Assembly: GCA_002416125.1 (NCBI GenBank)
Contig: DIBU01000001.1
Coordinates: 186,001-250,000 of the forward strand
Direction of reading: 5' to 3'
Length of the DNA: 64,000 nucleotides
From: Halieaceae bacterium UBA5044
GTDB taxonomy: Bacteria > Pseudomonadota > Gammaproteobacteria > Pseudomonadales > Halieaceae
The notes under the pieces are model-generated. The model was not told the origin of the DNA. It saw nothing but the letters and a program-made list of their open reading frames with translations, and made no database searches. This document shows, one piece after another, positions 28,301 to 36,282 of this stretch. Every line of letters begins with the position of its first letter. Within the stretch, counting starts at the first letter, position 1. The position numbers were made by a program, and so were the translations under genes.

Positions 28301-28702
28301 TCAGCCCGCACTAAACAACAGGCGCGTATGCCCCGCTGGGTCGAGCACGTCGAAGACGGGCCGCAGGGGCATGCCAATGCGCATGGCATCCGGCGCGACA
28401 CCCGTGAGCGCGGTGTTCATGTTGAACCCCTCGCCGAAGGTGACAACAGCGAGGTTCTGCGGTTCGGCGCCCGCAAACCCGGGCAGCGTGGGCACTCGGG
28501 CGATGGTGAAGGTGCAGAGGGTTGCTCTGCCGGAGACCTCGGTCCATGCCAGATCCTGCGCGGCGCAGTGGGTGCAGTGCCGCCGGGGATAGAACACCCA
28601 GCCGCCGCAGGCCCGGCAGCGGGGGATCAGGATGCGACGCTCGCGCAGACCTTCCCAGAAGGGCCGGGTGATGTCGGTGGGGCGTGGAATCAATGCGTTC
28701 AT
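28301..28702 (-). CDS. Zn-ribbon domain-containing OB-fold protein (DUF35)
   Basis: 133 aa with an N-terminal rubredoxin-like zinc ribbon (Cys29, Cys32, Cys43, Cys46) followed by an OB-fold. Such proteins pair with thiolase-fold enzymes or MaoC-like hydratases acting on acyl-CoA, for example in steroid side-chain degradation. Here it lies 2 nt downstream of a thiolase-fold gene, so the two likely form one complex. Confidence 0.85.
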   Translation of the reverse strand: MNALIPRPTDITRPFWEGLRERRILIPRCRACGGWVFYPRRHCTHCAAQDLAWTEVSGRATLCTFTIARVPTLPGFAGAEPQNLAVVTFGEGFNMNTALTGVAPDAMRIGMPLRPVFDVLDPAGHTRLLFSAG

Positions 28703-28704
28703 GC

Positions 28705-29916
28705 TCAGGCTCCCGTCAGGATCAGCGCGCCCTGCTCACTCATCACGCCGCCGGTGCCGGAGACAAACGCGGTATCGTGCCGGTGCAGCTGCCGTTCGCC
28801 AGCGCTGCCGCGTATCTGGGTCACCGCCTCGATAAGCTGTGACATGCCGCCGGCTGTGCCTGCCTGGCCAAAGGACAGTTGTCCGCCGTGGGTGTTCAGT
28901 GGGAAGTCGCCGCGCCAGGTCAGGTCGTGGTCGCGCACAAAGGCCATGCCCTCGCCCTTGGCACAGAACCCGGCATCCTCCAGGCTGAGCAGGACGGTGA
29001 TGGTGTAGCAGTCGTAGATTTGCGCCATGTCCATATCGGCGGGCTTCATCCCCGCCATCAGGAAGGCGCGCTGTGCTGCCCGCGCAATGGGGGTAACGGT
29101 CATGTCGCGGGCGTAGCTGGGGGACTTGAAGTCCAGCTGTTCACCGCAGCCGCGTATCAGGACCGGTCGATGGCGGCATTCGCGCGCCAGGTCGTCGGCG
29201 GCGACGATAAACGCGGCACCACCCGCCACCGGCATCACAATCTCGAGGATGTGCAGGGGGTCCGCTACCATCTTGCTGTTCAGCACGTCCTCCACGCTGA
29301 TCGGCTGCCCATAGAACAGCGCTTCGGGGTTGGCTTGTGCGTTGCTCCGCTGGGCCACGGCAATGCCCGCCATGGCAGCGGCGTCGTAGCCGTAGCGGTG
29401 CGCGTACTGCTGGGCGATCATGGCGTAGCCGGTATTCTGGCCGACATGACCGTAGGGCAGGTCGAACTCGGCTTCCGGGGCGCCAAAGCAGCCGCTGTGT
29501 GCGCCGAGCTGCATGGCCGCTGCGACAGCCGCCGGGTCTGCGTCCGGATCTGGCGGGGCGAGGCGGCCGGGTAGCACGCAGAGCACGGCGCGGCACAATC
29601 CCAGCTGTATTGCCGCGGCTGCTCGCCACGCCATGGCCACCGCGCTGGTACCACCGAGGTCCACAGTTTCGGCGAAGCCCACCTGCAGTCCCAGGTACTC
29701 TGCCACCACCGCCGGTACAAAGGCGGTCGCCTCGTTGAAATGGGCCCCGTTCACGGCCAGCCCGTCGATGTCGCGCAGGGTAAGACCGGCGTCAATCAGC
29801 GCCAGCCGCGCCAGGTCGGCAATCTGCTCAAGGTGGAACATCTGTGGTGCGGTTGCGTATTTTTCTGGCCGGTACTGGGCGCAGCCCACAATCGCTGCCT
29901 TGCCTGTCAAGCTCAC
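28705..29916 (-). CDS. Thiolase-fold protein (SCP-x/Ltp type), lacks classical catalytic residues
   Basis: Lipid-transfer-protein/thiolase family member. The GTG at 29916 is preferred (GAGGGG lies 7 nt upstream); two ATGs at 29931-29934 would add 5-6 residues. Product is 403 aa. Numbered from the ATG at 29934, the usual nucleophile-Cys loop reads GGTSA (94-98) without Cys, the GHP motif is GQAG (356-359) without His, and the C-terminal Cys-Gly-Gly is SGTGG. These losses are typical of Ltp aldolase-like proteins that work with DUF35 partners. Function is therefore probably not thiolysis; retro-aldol cleavage is a reasonable guess. Confidence 0.8.
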   Translation of the reverse strand: MSLTGKAAIVGCAQYRPEKYATAPQMFHLEQIADLARLALIDAGLTLRDIDGLAVNGAHFNEATAFVPAVVAEYLGLQVGFAETVDLGGTSAVAMAWRAAAAIQLGLCRAVLCVLPGRLAPPDPDADPAAVAAAMQLGAHSGCFGAPEAEFDLPYGHVGQNTGYAMIAQQYAHRYGYDAAAMAGIAVAQRSNAQANPEALFYGQPISVEDVLNSKMVADPLHILEIVMPVAGGAAFIVAADDLARECRHRPVLIRGCGEQLDFKSPSYARDMTVTPIARAAQRAFLMAGMKPADMDMAQIYDCYTITVLLSLEDAGFCAKGEGMAFVRDHDLTWRGDFPLNTHGGQLSFGQAGTAGGMSQLIEAVTQIRGSAGERQLHRHDTAFVSGTGGVMSEQGALILTGA

Positions 29917-30169
29917 GGGTATACCCCTCATCATGCCGTTTCGTGTGCGTCAGGGATGATGGGACAGAACCGCTCCGCGCCCAAGTGTTGTGGCCAGAAT
30001 CCGGCGCCGAAACCGCAGCCCGGATTGGCGCAGTAAACCGCGTGCGAGGAAAACCGCACCGAGGGGCACGGTGGCCATTTTATTGACTTCACGCATGGCG
30101 TCGCGGGGCGATCTTGTGGACTCTTCCGCGCCAACCATCGCCTTGCAGCCCGCGCGTCGAGGGATTGCA

Positions 30170-30216
30170 ACACTATATCTGGTGCCCGCCCTAAAAAAGT
30201 GCCCTGTATATGGGGC
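30170..30216 (+). promoter_or_regulatory. Probable NrdR box pair upstream of nrdJ
   Basis: Box 1 is ACACTATATCTGGTGC (30170-30185) and box 2 is GCCCTGTATATGGGGC (30201-30216). Box 1 matches 13 of 16 positions of the NrdR consensus as I recall it (ACACwATATaTwGTGT), box 2 about 10. They start exactly 31 bp apart, three helical turns, which is the usual NrdR arrangement. They lie 70-117 nt before the nrdJa ATG, where repression of ribonucleotide reductase is expected. Confidence 0.65.
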
Positions 30217-30286
30217 TATTGGCTTGCCCTCACCCGCCGCCTTCGCGCACACTAGAGCGGCTGTCAGTCGATACGGGGAAGGGGTC

Positions 30287-32434
30287 ATGGGAGAAGTGGT
30301 CAAGGCATTGCACACGGTCGTGGATATCGGGCTTCAGGACGCCTCACTGGATATCTGGGACAAGAAATACCGTCTGCAGGATCGCAATGGCAAACCGGTC
30401 GACAAGGACATCGCCGACACCCTGAAACGCATAGCCCGGGCACTCGCCGACGTCGAGGAGACAGACGCGGCGCGCAAGCACTGGTACCAGCGCTTCCTGT
30501 GGGCCTTGCAGAACGGTGCACTGCCCGCCGGGCGGATTATTTCCAATGCGGGTGCCGGGGCCTACAAGCCTGCCACCTCGACCATCAACTGCACCGTGTC
30601 CGGCAGCATCACCGACTCCATGGACGACATCCTGCAGAAGAACCATGAAGCCGGCATGACGCTGAAGGCCGGCTGTGGCATCGGCTACGAGTTTTCCACC
30701 CTGCGTCCCCGCGGGGCCTACGTCAGCGGGGCGGGTGCCTACACCTCCGGCCCGCTGTCCTTTATGGATATCTACGATCGCATGTGCTTCACCGTGTCCT
30801 CGGCCGGTGGTCGGCGCGGGGCGCAGATGGGCACGTTCGATATCCACCACCCCGATGTGATGGACTTTATCCGCGCCAAGCGCGAGGACGGCCGCCTGCG
30901 CCAGTTCAACCTGAGCCTGCTGATTACCGACGAGTTTATCGAGGCGGTCAAGGCCGAGGCGGACTGGGCGCTGAGTTTCCCGATGACGGTCAAGGAAGTG
31001 GAGGAAGCAGGCCTGGACCTGAACAACGACAGCAGCATCGTCTGGCGTCATTTCCCGGTGACCGGGGGCTACGTCAGCAATGACCGGGGCGAGGTCGCCT
31101 GCCGCATCTACAAGACGGTGCCCGCGCGCCGTCTGTGGGACATGATCATGGCCTCCACCTACGATTTTGCCGAACCCGGGTTCATTCTGATTGATCGCGT
31201 GAACCAGATGAACAACAACTGGTGGCTGGAAGATATCCGCGCGACGAATCCTTGCGGTGAACAACCACTCCCCCCCTACGGCAGCTGCCTGCTGGGCTCT
31301 ATCAACCTGACCCGCCTGGTGCTGGATCCCTTCACCGATAAAGCGCGTTTCGATTGGGAACGGTATCGCGATGTGGTTGCCGTGTTCACGCGCATGCTGG
31401 ACAACGTGGTGGAGATCAACGGCCTGCCGCTGGCTCAGCAGCGGCATGAGATTGCCTACAAGCGGCGTCACGGCATGGGCTTCCTCGGCCTGGGGTCGAC
31501 CATCACCATGCTCGGTATGTCTTACGGCGACGAGGATTCCCTCGCCTTCACCGAAGAGGTTGCCCGCGAGATGGCGCTGGTCGGCTGGGAGCAGGCGGTA
31601 CAGCTGGCGGAAGAAAAGGGCCCGGCCCCGATCATGGATGACCTGTTCGAGGTCACGCCGGAAATGCTGGCGGCCCGCCCGGAGATGCGCCGCGATGGCA
31701 TCGCCGTCGGTGAGCGTCTGCCGGGGCGGGTATTGCACGCGCGCTACAGCCGCTACATGCAGCGGGTTGCCGAGGCGGCGCCAGAGCTGGTGGAGCGCAT
31801 CGCAGAGCGCGGCGCGCGCTTTACCCATCACTCGTCCATTGCGCCAACGGGCACTATCTCCCTCTCGCTGGCGAACAACGCCAGCAACGGCATCGAGCCC
31901 AGCTTCGCCCACCACTACGCGCGCAACGTGATCCGCACGGGTCGCAAGAGCAAGGAAAAGGTGGATGTGTTTTCCTTCGAGCTGCTGGCCTATCGCAGCC
32001 TGGTCAATCCCCGGGCCATGCCCTACAGCGAGCGTGAGGAGGAAAAACTGCCCGATTACTTTGTCGTTGCCGACAGCGTGACGCCCAAACAGCACGTGGA
32101 CATCCAGGCCGCAGCGCAAAAGTGGGTGGATTCCTCCATTTCCAAAACCGCCAACGTGCCTACGGACTACCCCTTCGAGGACTTCAAGGACATTTACCTC
32201 TACGCCCACGCCCAGGGCCTCAAGGGGTGCACCACGTTCCGCTTCAACCCCGAGGCGTTCCAGGGCGTTCTGGTGAAAGAGCAGGACCTGGAGAACACCC
32301 TCTACCAGTTCACCCTGGAGGATGGTTCTACTATAGAACTAAAAGGCAACGAGCAGGTGGAATACGACGGCGAAATGCACACTGCCGCGAATCTCTTCGA
32401 CGCCCTGAAAGAAGGTTACTACGGCAAGTTCTGA
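30287..32434 (+). CDS. nrdJa: Class II (adenosylcobalamin-dependent) ribonucleotide reductase, catalytic subunit NrdJa
   Basis: Reduces ribonucleotides to deoxyribonucleotides using coenzyme B12, with or without oxygen. The ATG at 30287 follows AAGGGG closely and gives 715 aa; the longer ORF upstream overlaps the operator region. The active-site motif NPCGEQ is at residues 321-326 (N321, C323, E325), with a partner Cys in TINCTVSGS near residue 100 and the loop APTGTISL. The usual C-terminal redox cysteines are absent here and appear in the next gene. A Pseudomonas-like split NrdJ. Confidence 0.93.
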   Translation: MGEVVKALHTVVDIGLQDASLDIWDKKYRLQDRNGKPVDKDIADTLKRIARALADVEETDAARKHWYQRFLWALQNGALPAGRIISNAGAGAYKPATSTINCTVSGSITDSMDDILQKNHEAGMTLKAGCGIGYEFSTLRPRGAYVSGAGAYTSGPLSFMDIYDRMCFTVSSAGGRRGAQMGTFDIHHPDVMDFIRAKREDGRLRQFNLSLLITDEFIEAVKAEADWALSFPMTVKEVEEAGLDLNNDSSIVWRHFPVTGGYVSNDRGEVACRIYKTVPARRLWDMIMASTYDFAEPGFILIDRVNQMNNNWWLEDIRATNPCGEQPLPPYGSCLLGSINLTRLVLDPFTDKARFDWERYRDVVAVFTRMLDNVVEINGLPLAQQRHEIAYKRRHGMGFLGLGSTITMLGMSYGDEDSLAFTEEVAREMALVGWEQAVQLAEEKGPAPIMDDLFEVTPEMLAARPEMRRDGIAVGERLPGRVLHARYSRYMQRVAEAAPELVERIAERGARFTHHSSIAPTGTISLSLANNASNGIEPSFAHHYARNVIRTGRKSKEKVDVFSFELLAYRSLVNPRAMPYSEREEEKLPDYFVVADSVTPKQHVDIQAAAQKWVDSSISKTANVPTDYPFEDFKDIYLYAHAQGLKGCTTFRFNPEAFQGVLVKEQDLENTLYQFTLEDGSTIELKGNEQVEYDGEMHTAANLFDALKEGYYGKF

Positions 32435-32448
32435 GCCGGGAGACAGCA

Positions 32449-33159
32449 ATGACGGTCAAGATTGGCAGCAAAATAGTCAGTTACAAAGTGGTACCGAAGG
32501 GCGCAACGCCGGAGCCGGTAGCGGGCGAGCGCGATGCCGTGCCGGCCAGCAACGTGGTGCACATGCACGAGTCGTTCCAGCGTCCGGAGCGCCTGGTGGG
32601 GTCAACCTACAAGGTGAAAACCCCGATGTCGGAACACGCGCTGTACATCACGGTGAACGATGTCATCCTCAATGAGGGCACCGAGCACGAACTGCGGCGC
32701 CCTTTCGAGGTGTTCATCAACTCCAAGAACATGGAGCACTTCCAGTGGGTGGTCGCCCTCACCCGGCTGATTTCGGCGGTGTTTCGCAAGGGCGGTGATG
32801 CCACGTTCCTGGTCGAGGAGCTGAAGGCGGTGTTCGATCCGCGCGGGGGCTACTTCAAGAAAGGTGGCGTGTTCATGCCGTCGATCGTCGCGGAGATCGG
32901 CTACGCTATCGAAGACCACATGAAGCACATCGGGCTGATCGACAGCAAACTGGATGAGCACCAGCAGAAGTTTATCGAAGAGAAGCGCCGGGAGCTGATG
33001 GGCGAAAGTGCCAACACGGCAACGGATGAATCGGCGTCACCGGAAGCCACCGGCTTTCCTCCCGGCGCAAGCCTCTGCTACAAGTGCAATACCAAGGCGG
33101 TTGTGCTCATGGATGGCTGTATGACCTGCCTGAACTGTGCCGATTCCAAGTGCGGGTAG
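32449..33159 (+). CDS. nrdJb: Class II ribonucleotide reductase companion NrdJb (TSCPD domain)
   Basis: Second half of a split class II reductase. The 236 aa carry a TSCPD domain (about 60-180) and a C-terminal Cys-rich tail with cysteines at 210, 213, 224, 227, 230 and 235. Four of them can form a zinc ribbon and the last pair may pass electrons to NrdJa (inference from full-length NrdJ). ATG at 32449 lies 14 nt after nrdJa with GGGAG upstream. The 345-aa frame starting earlier is an artefact inside nrdJa. Confidence 0.9.
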   Translation: MTVKIGSKIVSYKVVPKGATPEPVAGERDAVPASNVVHMHESFQRPERLVGSTYKVKTPMSEHALYITVNDVILNEGTEHELRRPFEVFINSKNMEHFQWVVALTRLISAVFRKGGDATFLVEELKAVFDPRGGYFKKGGVFMPSIVAEIGYAIEDHMKHIGLIDSKLDEHQQKFIEEKRRELMGESANTATDESASPEATGFPPGASLCYKCNTKAVVLMDGCMTCLNCADSKCG

Positions 33160-33165
33160 CGGCGT

Positions 33166-34422
33166 TTGCCGGCGCGGGGCGACAACCTTGATGGCTATGT
33201 CCTCGACAATATGGAGGGCGCGGTCGATCAGGCGGCCTTCCTCGCGCGAACCGATACGCCTGTAGCCATCGTCGGTGCCCGTGGTACGGGCAAAATGTAT
33301 ATCGCCCGCATTTTCCACAGCCGTGCCGGCTGTGGCCCCGATACGCTGGTGGCTATCGACTGCCGCGAGTTCCGCAATCGCGACGATGCCAACCGCCGCA
33401 TTCGCCACGCCCTGGAGATGGGTGCCGGCAAAACCCTGGTGTTCAAATCGCCCCAGCTGATGAGCGCCGAGGCCCAGCTGCGGCTTGCCCGACAGATCGC
33501 CACGCGCCAGTTTGTCGATGTGGAACCCCCGACCTACCTGCCACCGATGCGCTTCGTTGCGTTGTTCCCCGATACGCTGGCGAGGCTGGTGGCCGCTGGC
33601 GAACTTCAGCCTCGTCTGGCCAGCGTATTCGCCGCGTATCCGATTCGGGTGCCGCCGATGCGCCATCGGCAACAGGCGATTCTGCGTTGGGCCCACAAGA
33701 TCCTCGATCAGGAGTGCGCCTTGCGCAACGTGGTGGTAAAGGGGTTCACCCCCGAAGCCGAACAGGCACTGCGCGAACACCCCTGGCACGGCAATATCAG
33801 CGAGATTCGCCAGCGTGTGGTGCACGCCCTGGAGCGTCGCCCCGCCGGCGCCTGGCTGACGCCGGTGGAGTTGCAACTGGCTCTCGGCAGTCGTGCGCGC
33901 AGTGCCGGCCTGTTGTCACCGCTGCGTCGCGGCGACAGCGAGGCCCCCGGTTATGCGCCAAGTGCGCTGGAGGAGCTGCGGCAGGCACTTGCCGATAGCC
34001 TGCAGCACTGCATTGACGGCCGACAGCTGCTGCCGCTCGGCGGCTGGCTGCAGGACGAGGTGGTGCTGGCGGCGCTCGCGCGCTATGCGGGTGATGCGCG
34101 CCCTGCCGCACGTTTCCTGCAGGTGCCGCGCCGCAATCTGGCGCGCTGGCTGCCGGGCATCGAGCAGCGTCGTGCCGCACGCGGTGCCTGCTCCGAGTGG
34201 GTTGAGCCTGCGCGCCTGGTTACGGACTGGGTGCGCGGGCTTGGCCAGAGTGGCGGCGGGCCGCTGGCGCAGGCCGAAACGCTGCTGCTCGAACTGCTTG
34301 AGGCGCGCCGTGAACAGACCACCGTGGCCCAGCGCGCACAGCTGCTGGGTGTATCGCGCCCCACCTACGCCCGTCGGTTGCTGGCGCTGGGTGCGCTGCC
34401 GGAGGCGGCTGCCAGTGGCTAG
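33166..34422 (+). CDS. Degenerate sigma-54 activator-like AAA+ protein with Fis-type helix-turn-helix
   Basis: 418 aa from a TTG at 33166 (start uncertain; an ATG at 33211 is possible). It follows the layout of a bacterial enhancer-binding protein: Walker A GARGTGK (37-43), a segment PWHGNISEIRQRV (206-218) equal to the WPGNVREL helix, and a C-terminal Fis-like helix-turn-helix (386-408, VAQRAQLLGVSRPTYARRL). The GAFTGA loop that contacts sigma-54 is missing and Walker B TLFLDEI is replaced by TLVFKSP (90-96). It may bind ATP and DNA but probably cannot remodel sigma-54. Lies 6 nt after nrdJb. Confidence 0.72.
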   Translation: MPARGDNLDGYVLDNMEGAVDQAAFLARTDTPVAIVGARGTGKMYIARIFHSRAGCGPDTLVAIDCREFRNRDDANRRIRHALEMGAGKTLVFKSPQLMSAEAQLRLARQIATRQFVDVEPPTYLPPMRFVALFPDTLARLVAAGELQPRLASVFAAYPIRVPPMRHRQQAILRWAHKILDQECALRNVVVKGFTPEAEQALREHPWHGNISEIRQRVVHALERRPAGAWLTPVELQLALGSRARSAGLLSPLRRGDSEAPGYAPSALEELRQALADSLQHCIDGRQLLPLGGWLQDEVVLAALARYAGDARPAARFLQVPRRNLARWLPGIEQRRAARGACSEWVEPARLVTDWVRGLGQSGGGPLAQAETLLLELLEARREQTTVAQRAQLLGVSRPTYARRLLALGALPEAAASG

Positions 34423-35041
34423 GAAACGGCGCGGTGCAGCGCCACCCGCCGACGGCGGGCTGGTGCCTGCGGCAAATGACCGTCCGACACCGGCGGCGCT
34501 GGCCGCAGACTATGCGGCGCTTGCGGAAACGCCGGTACCGCCGCCCCTGGGCTTCTCGGCGCGACTCAATCTGTTACTGGACCTGACGGCGGTGGTGCCG
34601 ACACGTATTGAAGGCCGGGTGTTGGGGGTGCTGGCCATCAACCCGGGTTGGAAGGAGCTAGACGTGCGCCGCTGGTTACAGCAGGACCAGCTGCCGCCCC
34701 GTGACGTGTTGCGCCACCTGGTGACCTTGCTGGTGGCGCAGCTGGGGTCGGAACACGATGTGTTGCGGTGGGAGGCGTTCCTGATCTACGGCGCGCCCAC
34801 CATCACATCGCCGGTCGAACACCTGCTCTACCGCGAGGATCGCGGACGCCGTGACATCGCCTCCCGCATCTTCGCGCTGCTCACCGAGCAGTACGCCATC
34901 CCGCCGTCCAGTTATGATGCAGACCTGGTTTTCCAGCGCTGCCTGAAGCTGATGCAGCAGTTCAACATCTACGAGTGGGAAGACTTCCAGGCCGGGCATA
35001 TGGAGCCGTTCCGCAGCGTTCTTTTCCCGGAAACCTCCTGA
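34415..35041 (+). CDS. Hypothetical helical protein coupled to the AAA+ regulator
   Basis: 208 aa from a GTG at 34415, with GGAGG 9 nt upstream; it overlaps the end of the AAA+ gene by 8 nt in another frame, so the two are translationally linked. The N-terminus is basic (ARKRRGAAPP) and low in complexity, the rest is predicted mostly helical with many Leu, Arg and Glu. No signal peptide, membrane helix or recognised catalytic motif. Not recognised; function likely tied to the upstream AAA+ protein. Confidence 0.65.
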   Translation: MARKRRGAAPPADGGLVPAANDRPTPAALAADYAALAETPVPPPLGFSARLNLLLDLTAVVPTRIEGRVLGVLAINPGWKELDVRRWLQQDQLPPRDVLRHLVTLLVAQLGSEHDVLRWEAFLIYGAPTITSPVEHLLYREDRGRRDIASRIFALLTEQYAIPPSSYDADLVFQRCLKLMQQFNIYEWEDFQAGHMEPFRSVLFPETS

Positions 35042-35048
35042 AACGTCC

Positions 35049-35217
35049 GCTAGCAGCCTGTCGGATCTAGGGCATCGTCGCGAGGCGTGTGGGAATCGAG
35101 GACAGAATGTCGATCGTTTGAGGCGAATAGTGGTGACTATTTAACGAGAGCGAGCGGGATTCTGGACCGATTCCCATCAGCCGCAGCAGATGAGCCTAGG
35201 TCCGACAGGCTGCTAGC
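35049..35217. repeat. 169-bp MITE-like palindromic element
   Basis: Terminal inverted repeats are 17/17 identical (GCTAGCAGCCTGTCGGA at 35049-35065 and its complement at 35201-35217), and complementarity continues inward through CTAGG and GGGAATCG/CGATTCCC pairs. At the exact centre is AATAGT-GGTG-ACTATT (35126-35141). The whole unit can fold into one long hairpin. CTAG flanks each end, either a 4-bp target duplication or part of the repeat. No coding capacity or transposase. No other copy was seen in this window. Confidence 0.75.
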
Positions 35218-35250
35218 TGCGCCATTTACCGAAAAAAGGCAAATTAGTGC

Positions 35251-35280
35251 TTGCAGTCCCGGAGTCACTACTAAAATACT
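35251..35280 (+). promoter_or_regulatory. Possible promoter of the Chp-like operon
   Basis: TTGCAG at 35251-35256 with a -10-like TAAAAT at 35272-35277 (15-bp spacer) or AATACT at 35275-35280 (18-bp spacer). Spacing is not ideal. It lies between the MITE-like repeat and the first gene of the operon. Confidence 0.3.
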
Positions 35281-35309
35281 GTTACGCAGAGTCACAAGCG
35301 AGAAACCTT

Positions 35310-35720
35310 ATGCCTGATCACAACGAGGCCCAGGACGTCAGTGGGGTCCGCGTGGCCATCATCGATGATGCCAAGACCATCCGCATGATGATGTCGCACA
35401 CCTTGAAGCAGATGGGGTGTGAAGTAGAGACGGCGGAAGACGGTTATCAGGGGCTTGCCCTGCTGCGGCGCTTCAAGCCCGACATCGTCTTTCTGGATAT
35501 TACCATGCCGGAGCTGGATGGCTACCAGACCTGCAGCCTGATCCGGCACGCTGAGGATACCCGCGATCTGCCGGTGGTGCTGCTGTCGTCCTCCGACGGG
35601 ATATTCGACATTGCCCGCGGCCAGGCGCGGGGCGCCAACGCGCACGTCAGCAAGATTCCCCCTGACCCGGTTCTGCGCCAGTTGATCCACGAACACACCC
35701 GGGCCCACGAGGCAGCCTGA
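35310..35720 (+). CDS. PilG-like CheY-family response regulator
   Basis: Single-domain receiver, 136 aa from the ATG at 35310. Acidic pocket D19/D20, phospho-acceptor D63 (FLDITMPELDG), switch Ser at 93-94, conserved Lys115 in SKIPP instead of the usual KPF. The run DGYQTCSLI resembles P. aeruginosa PilG. First gene of a Pil-Chp-like operon; likely phosphorylated by the ChpA-like kinase encoded downstream. Output target unknown. Confidence 0.82.
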   Translation: MPDHNEAQDVSGVRVAIIDDAKTIRMMMSHTLKQMGCEVETAEDGYQGLALLRRFKPDIVFLDITMPELDGYQTCSLIRHAEDTRDLPVVLLSSSDGIFDIARGQARGANAHVSKIPPDPVLRQLIHEHTRAHEAA

Positions 35721-35721
35721 C

Positions 35722-36282
35722 ATGGGAGGGGCCTTTTCCGCCCTGCGCGCGCTGCACGAGCGGCATGCCCGCGGCAGCCCGGCACTGCCGTCGCCGCCGG
35801 CAGGGGAGCCCACATGGTCGGGCGCGGCGATCGGCATCGCCGGTGTGCCGCTGGTCATCGCGCATCGCGATGTCGAAACCATCACCGCCCTGCCCCCGCT
35901 GACCCGCATTCCGGGTACAGGCAACCGGGTGCTGGGGGTGGCCGCCTACCAGGGTGACCTGCTGCCGGTGTTCTGCGGGGATACGCTGTTTGGCCAGCGG
36001 CTGTCGCCTGGCCGCAGGCGGGAGTACTGCCTGGTGATCTCCCAGCCCGGGCTGCATGTGGGCCTGACCCTGAGCCAGGTGCGGGGGAACGTGACGCTGC
36101 CCCTGTCCCAGCGCAGCGCCGACATACCACTGCAGGGCCTGTTGGCAGAGTGCTGCGACGGTGGATTCCGGCGTGGCGATGAATTCCTGGGCCTGCTGGA
36201 CAGCGGGCTGTTGATGGCCAGTGGCGTGCTGGGTGATACCAGTGCGCAGCCCGCTGACCCTGTAGAGGACGCCGTACCATGA
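35722..36282 (+). CDS. CheW-domain coupling protein, PilI-like
   Basis: 186 aa with a CheW-like fold (GIAGVPLVIAHRDVETI, RIPGTGNRVLGVAAYQGDLLPVF, then a GLTLSQVRGNV segment). Such proteins bridge chemoreceptor and histidine kinase in the signalling array. Begins 1 nt after the PilG-like gene and overlaps the next gene by 4 nt (ATGA), so the operon is tightly coupled. Confidence 0.8.
   Translation: MGGAFSALRALHERHARGSPALPSPPAGEPTWSGAAIGIAGVPLVIAHRDVETITALPPLTRIPGTGNRVLGVAAYQGDLLPVFCGDTLFGQRLSPGRRREYCLVISQPGLHVGLTLSQVRGNVTLPLSQRSADIPLQGLLAECCDGGFRRGDEFLGLLDSGLLMASGVLGDTSAQPADPVEDAVP

Noticed and set aside
29935..30286. Cobalamin riboswitch upstream of nrdJa
   Set aside because: No B12-box-like sequence was seen; NrdR-like boxes explain the region better.
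29990..30286. N-terminal extension of NrdJa from an upstream ATG
   Set aside because: The extension is Arg-rich, covers the operator pair, and lacks homology; the ATG at 30287 has a good ribosome site.
30344..32209. 621-aa open frame antisense to nrdJa
   Set aside because: Composition is that of a GC-rich shadow frame (His/Gln/Gly-rich, no motifs) opposite a well-conserved gene.
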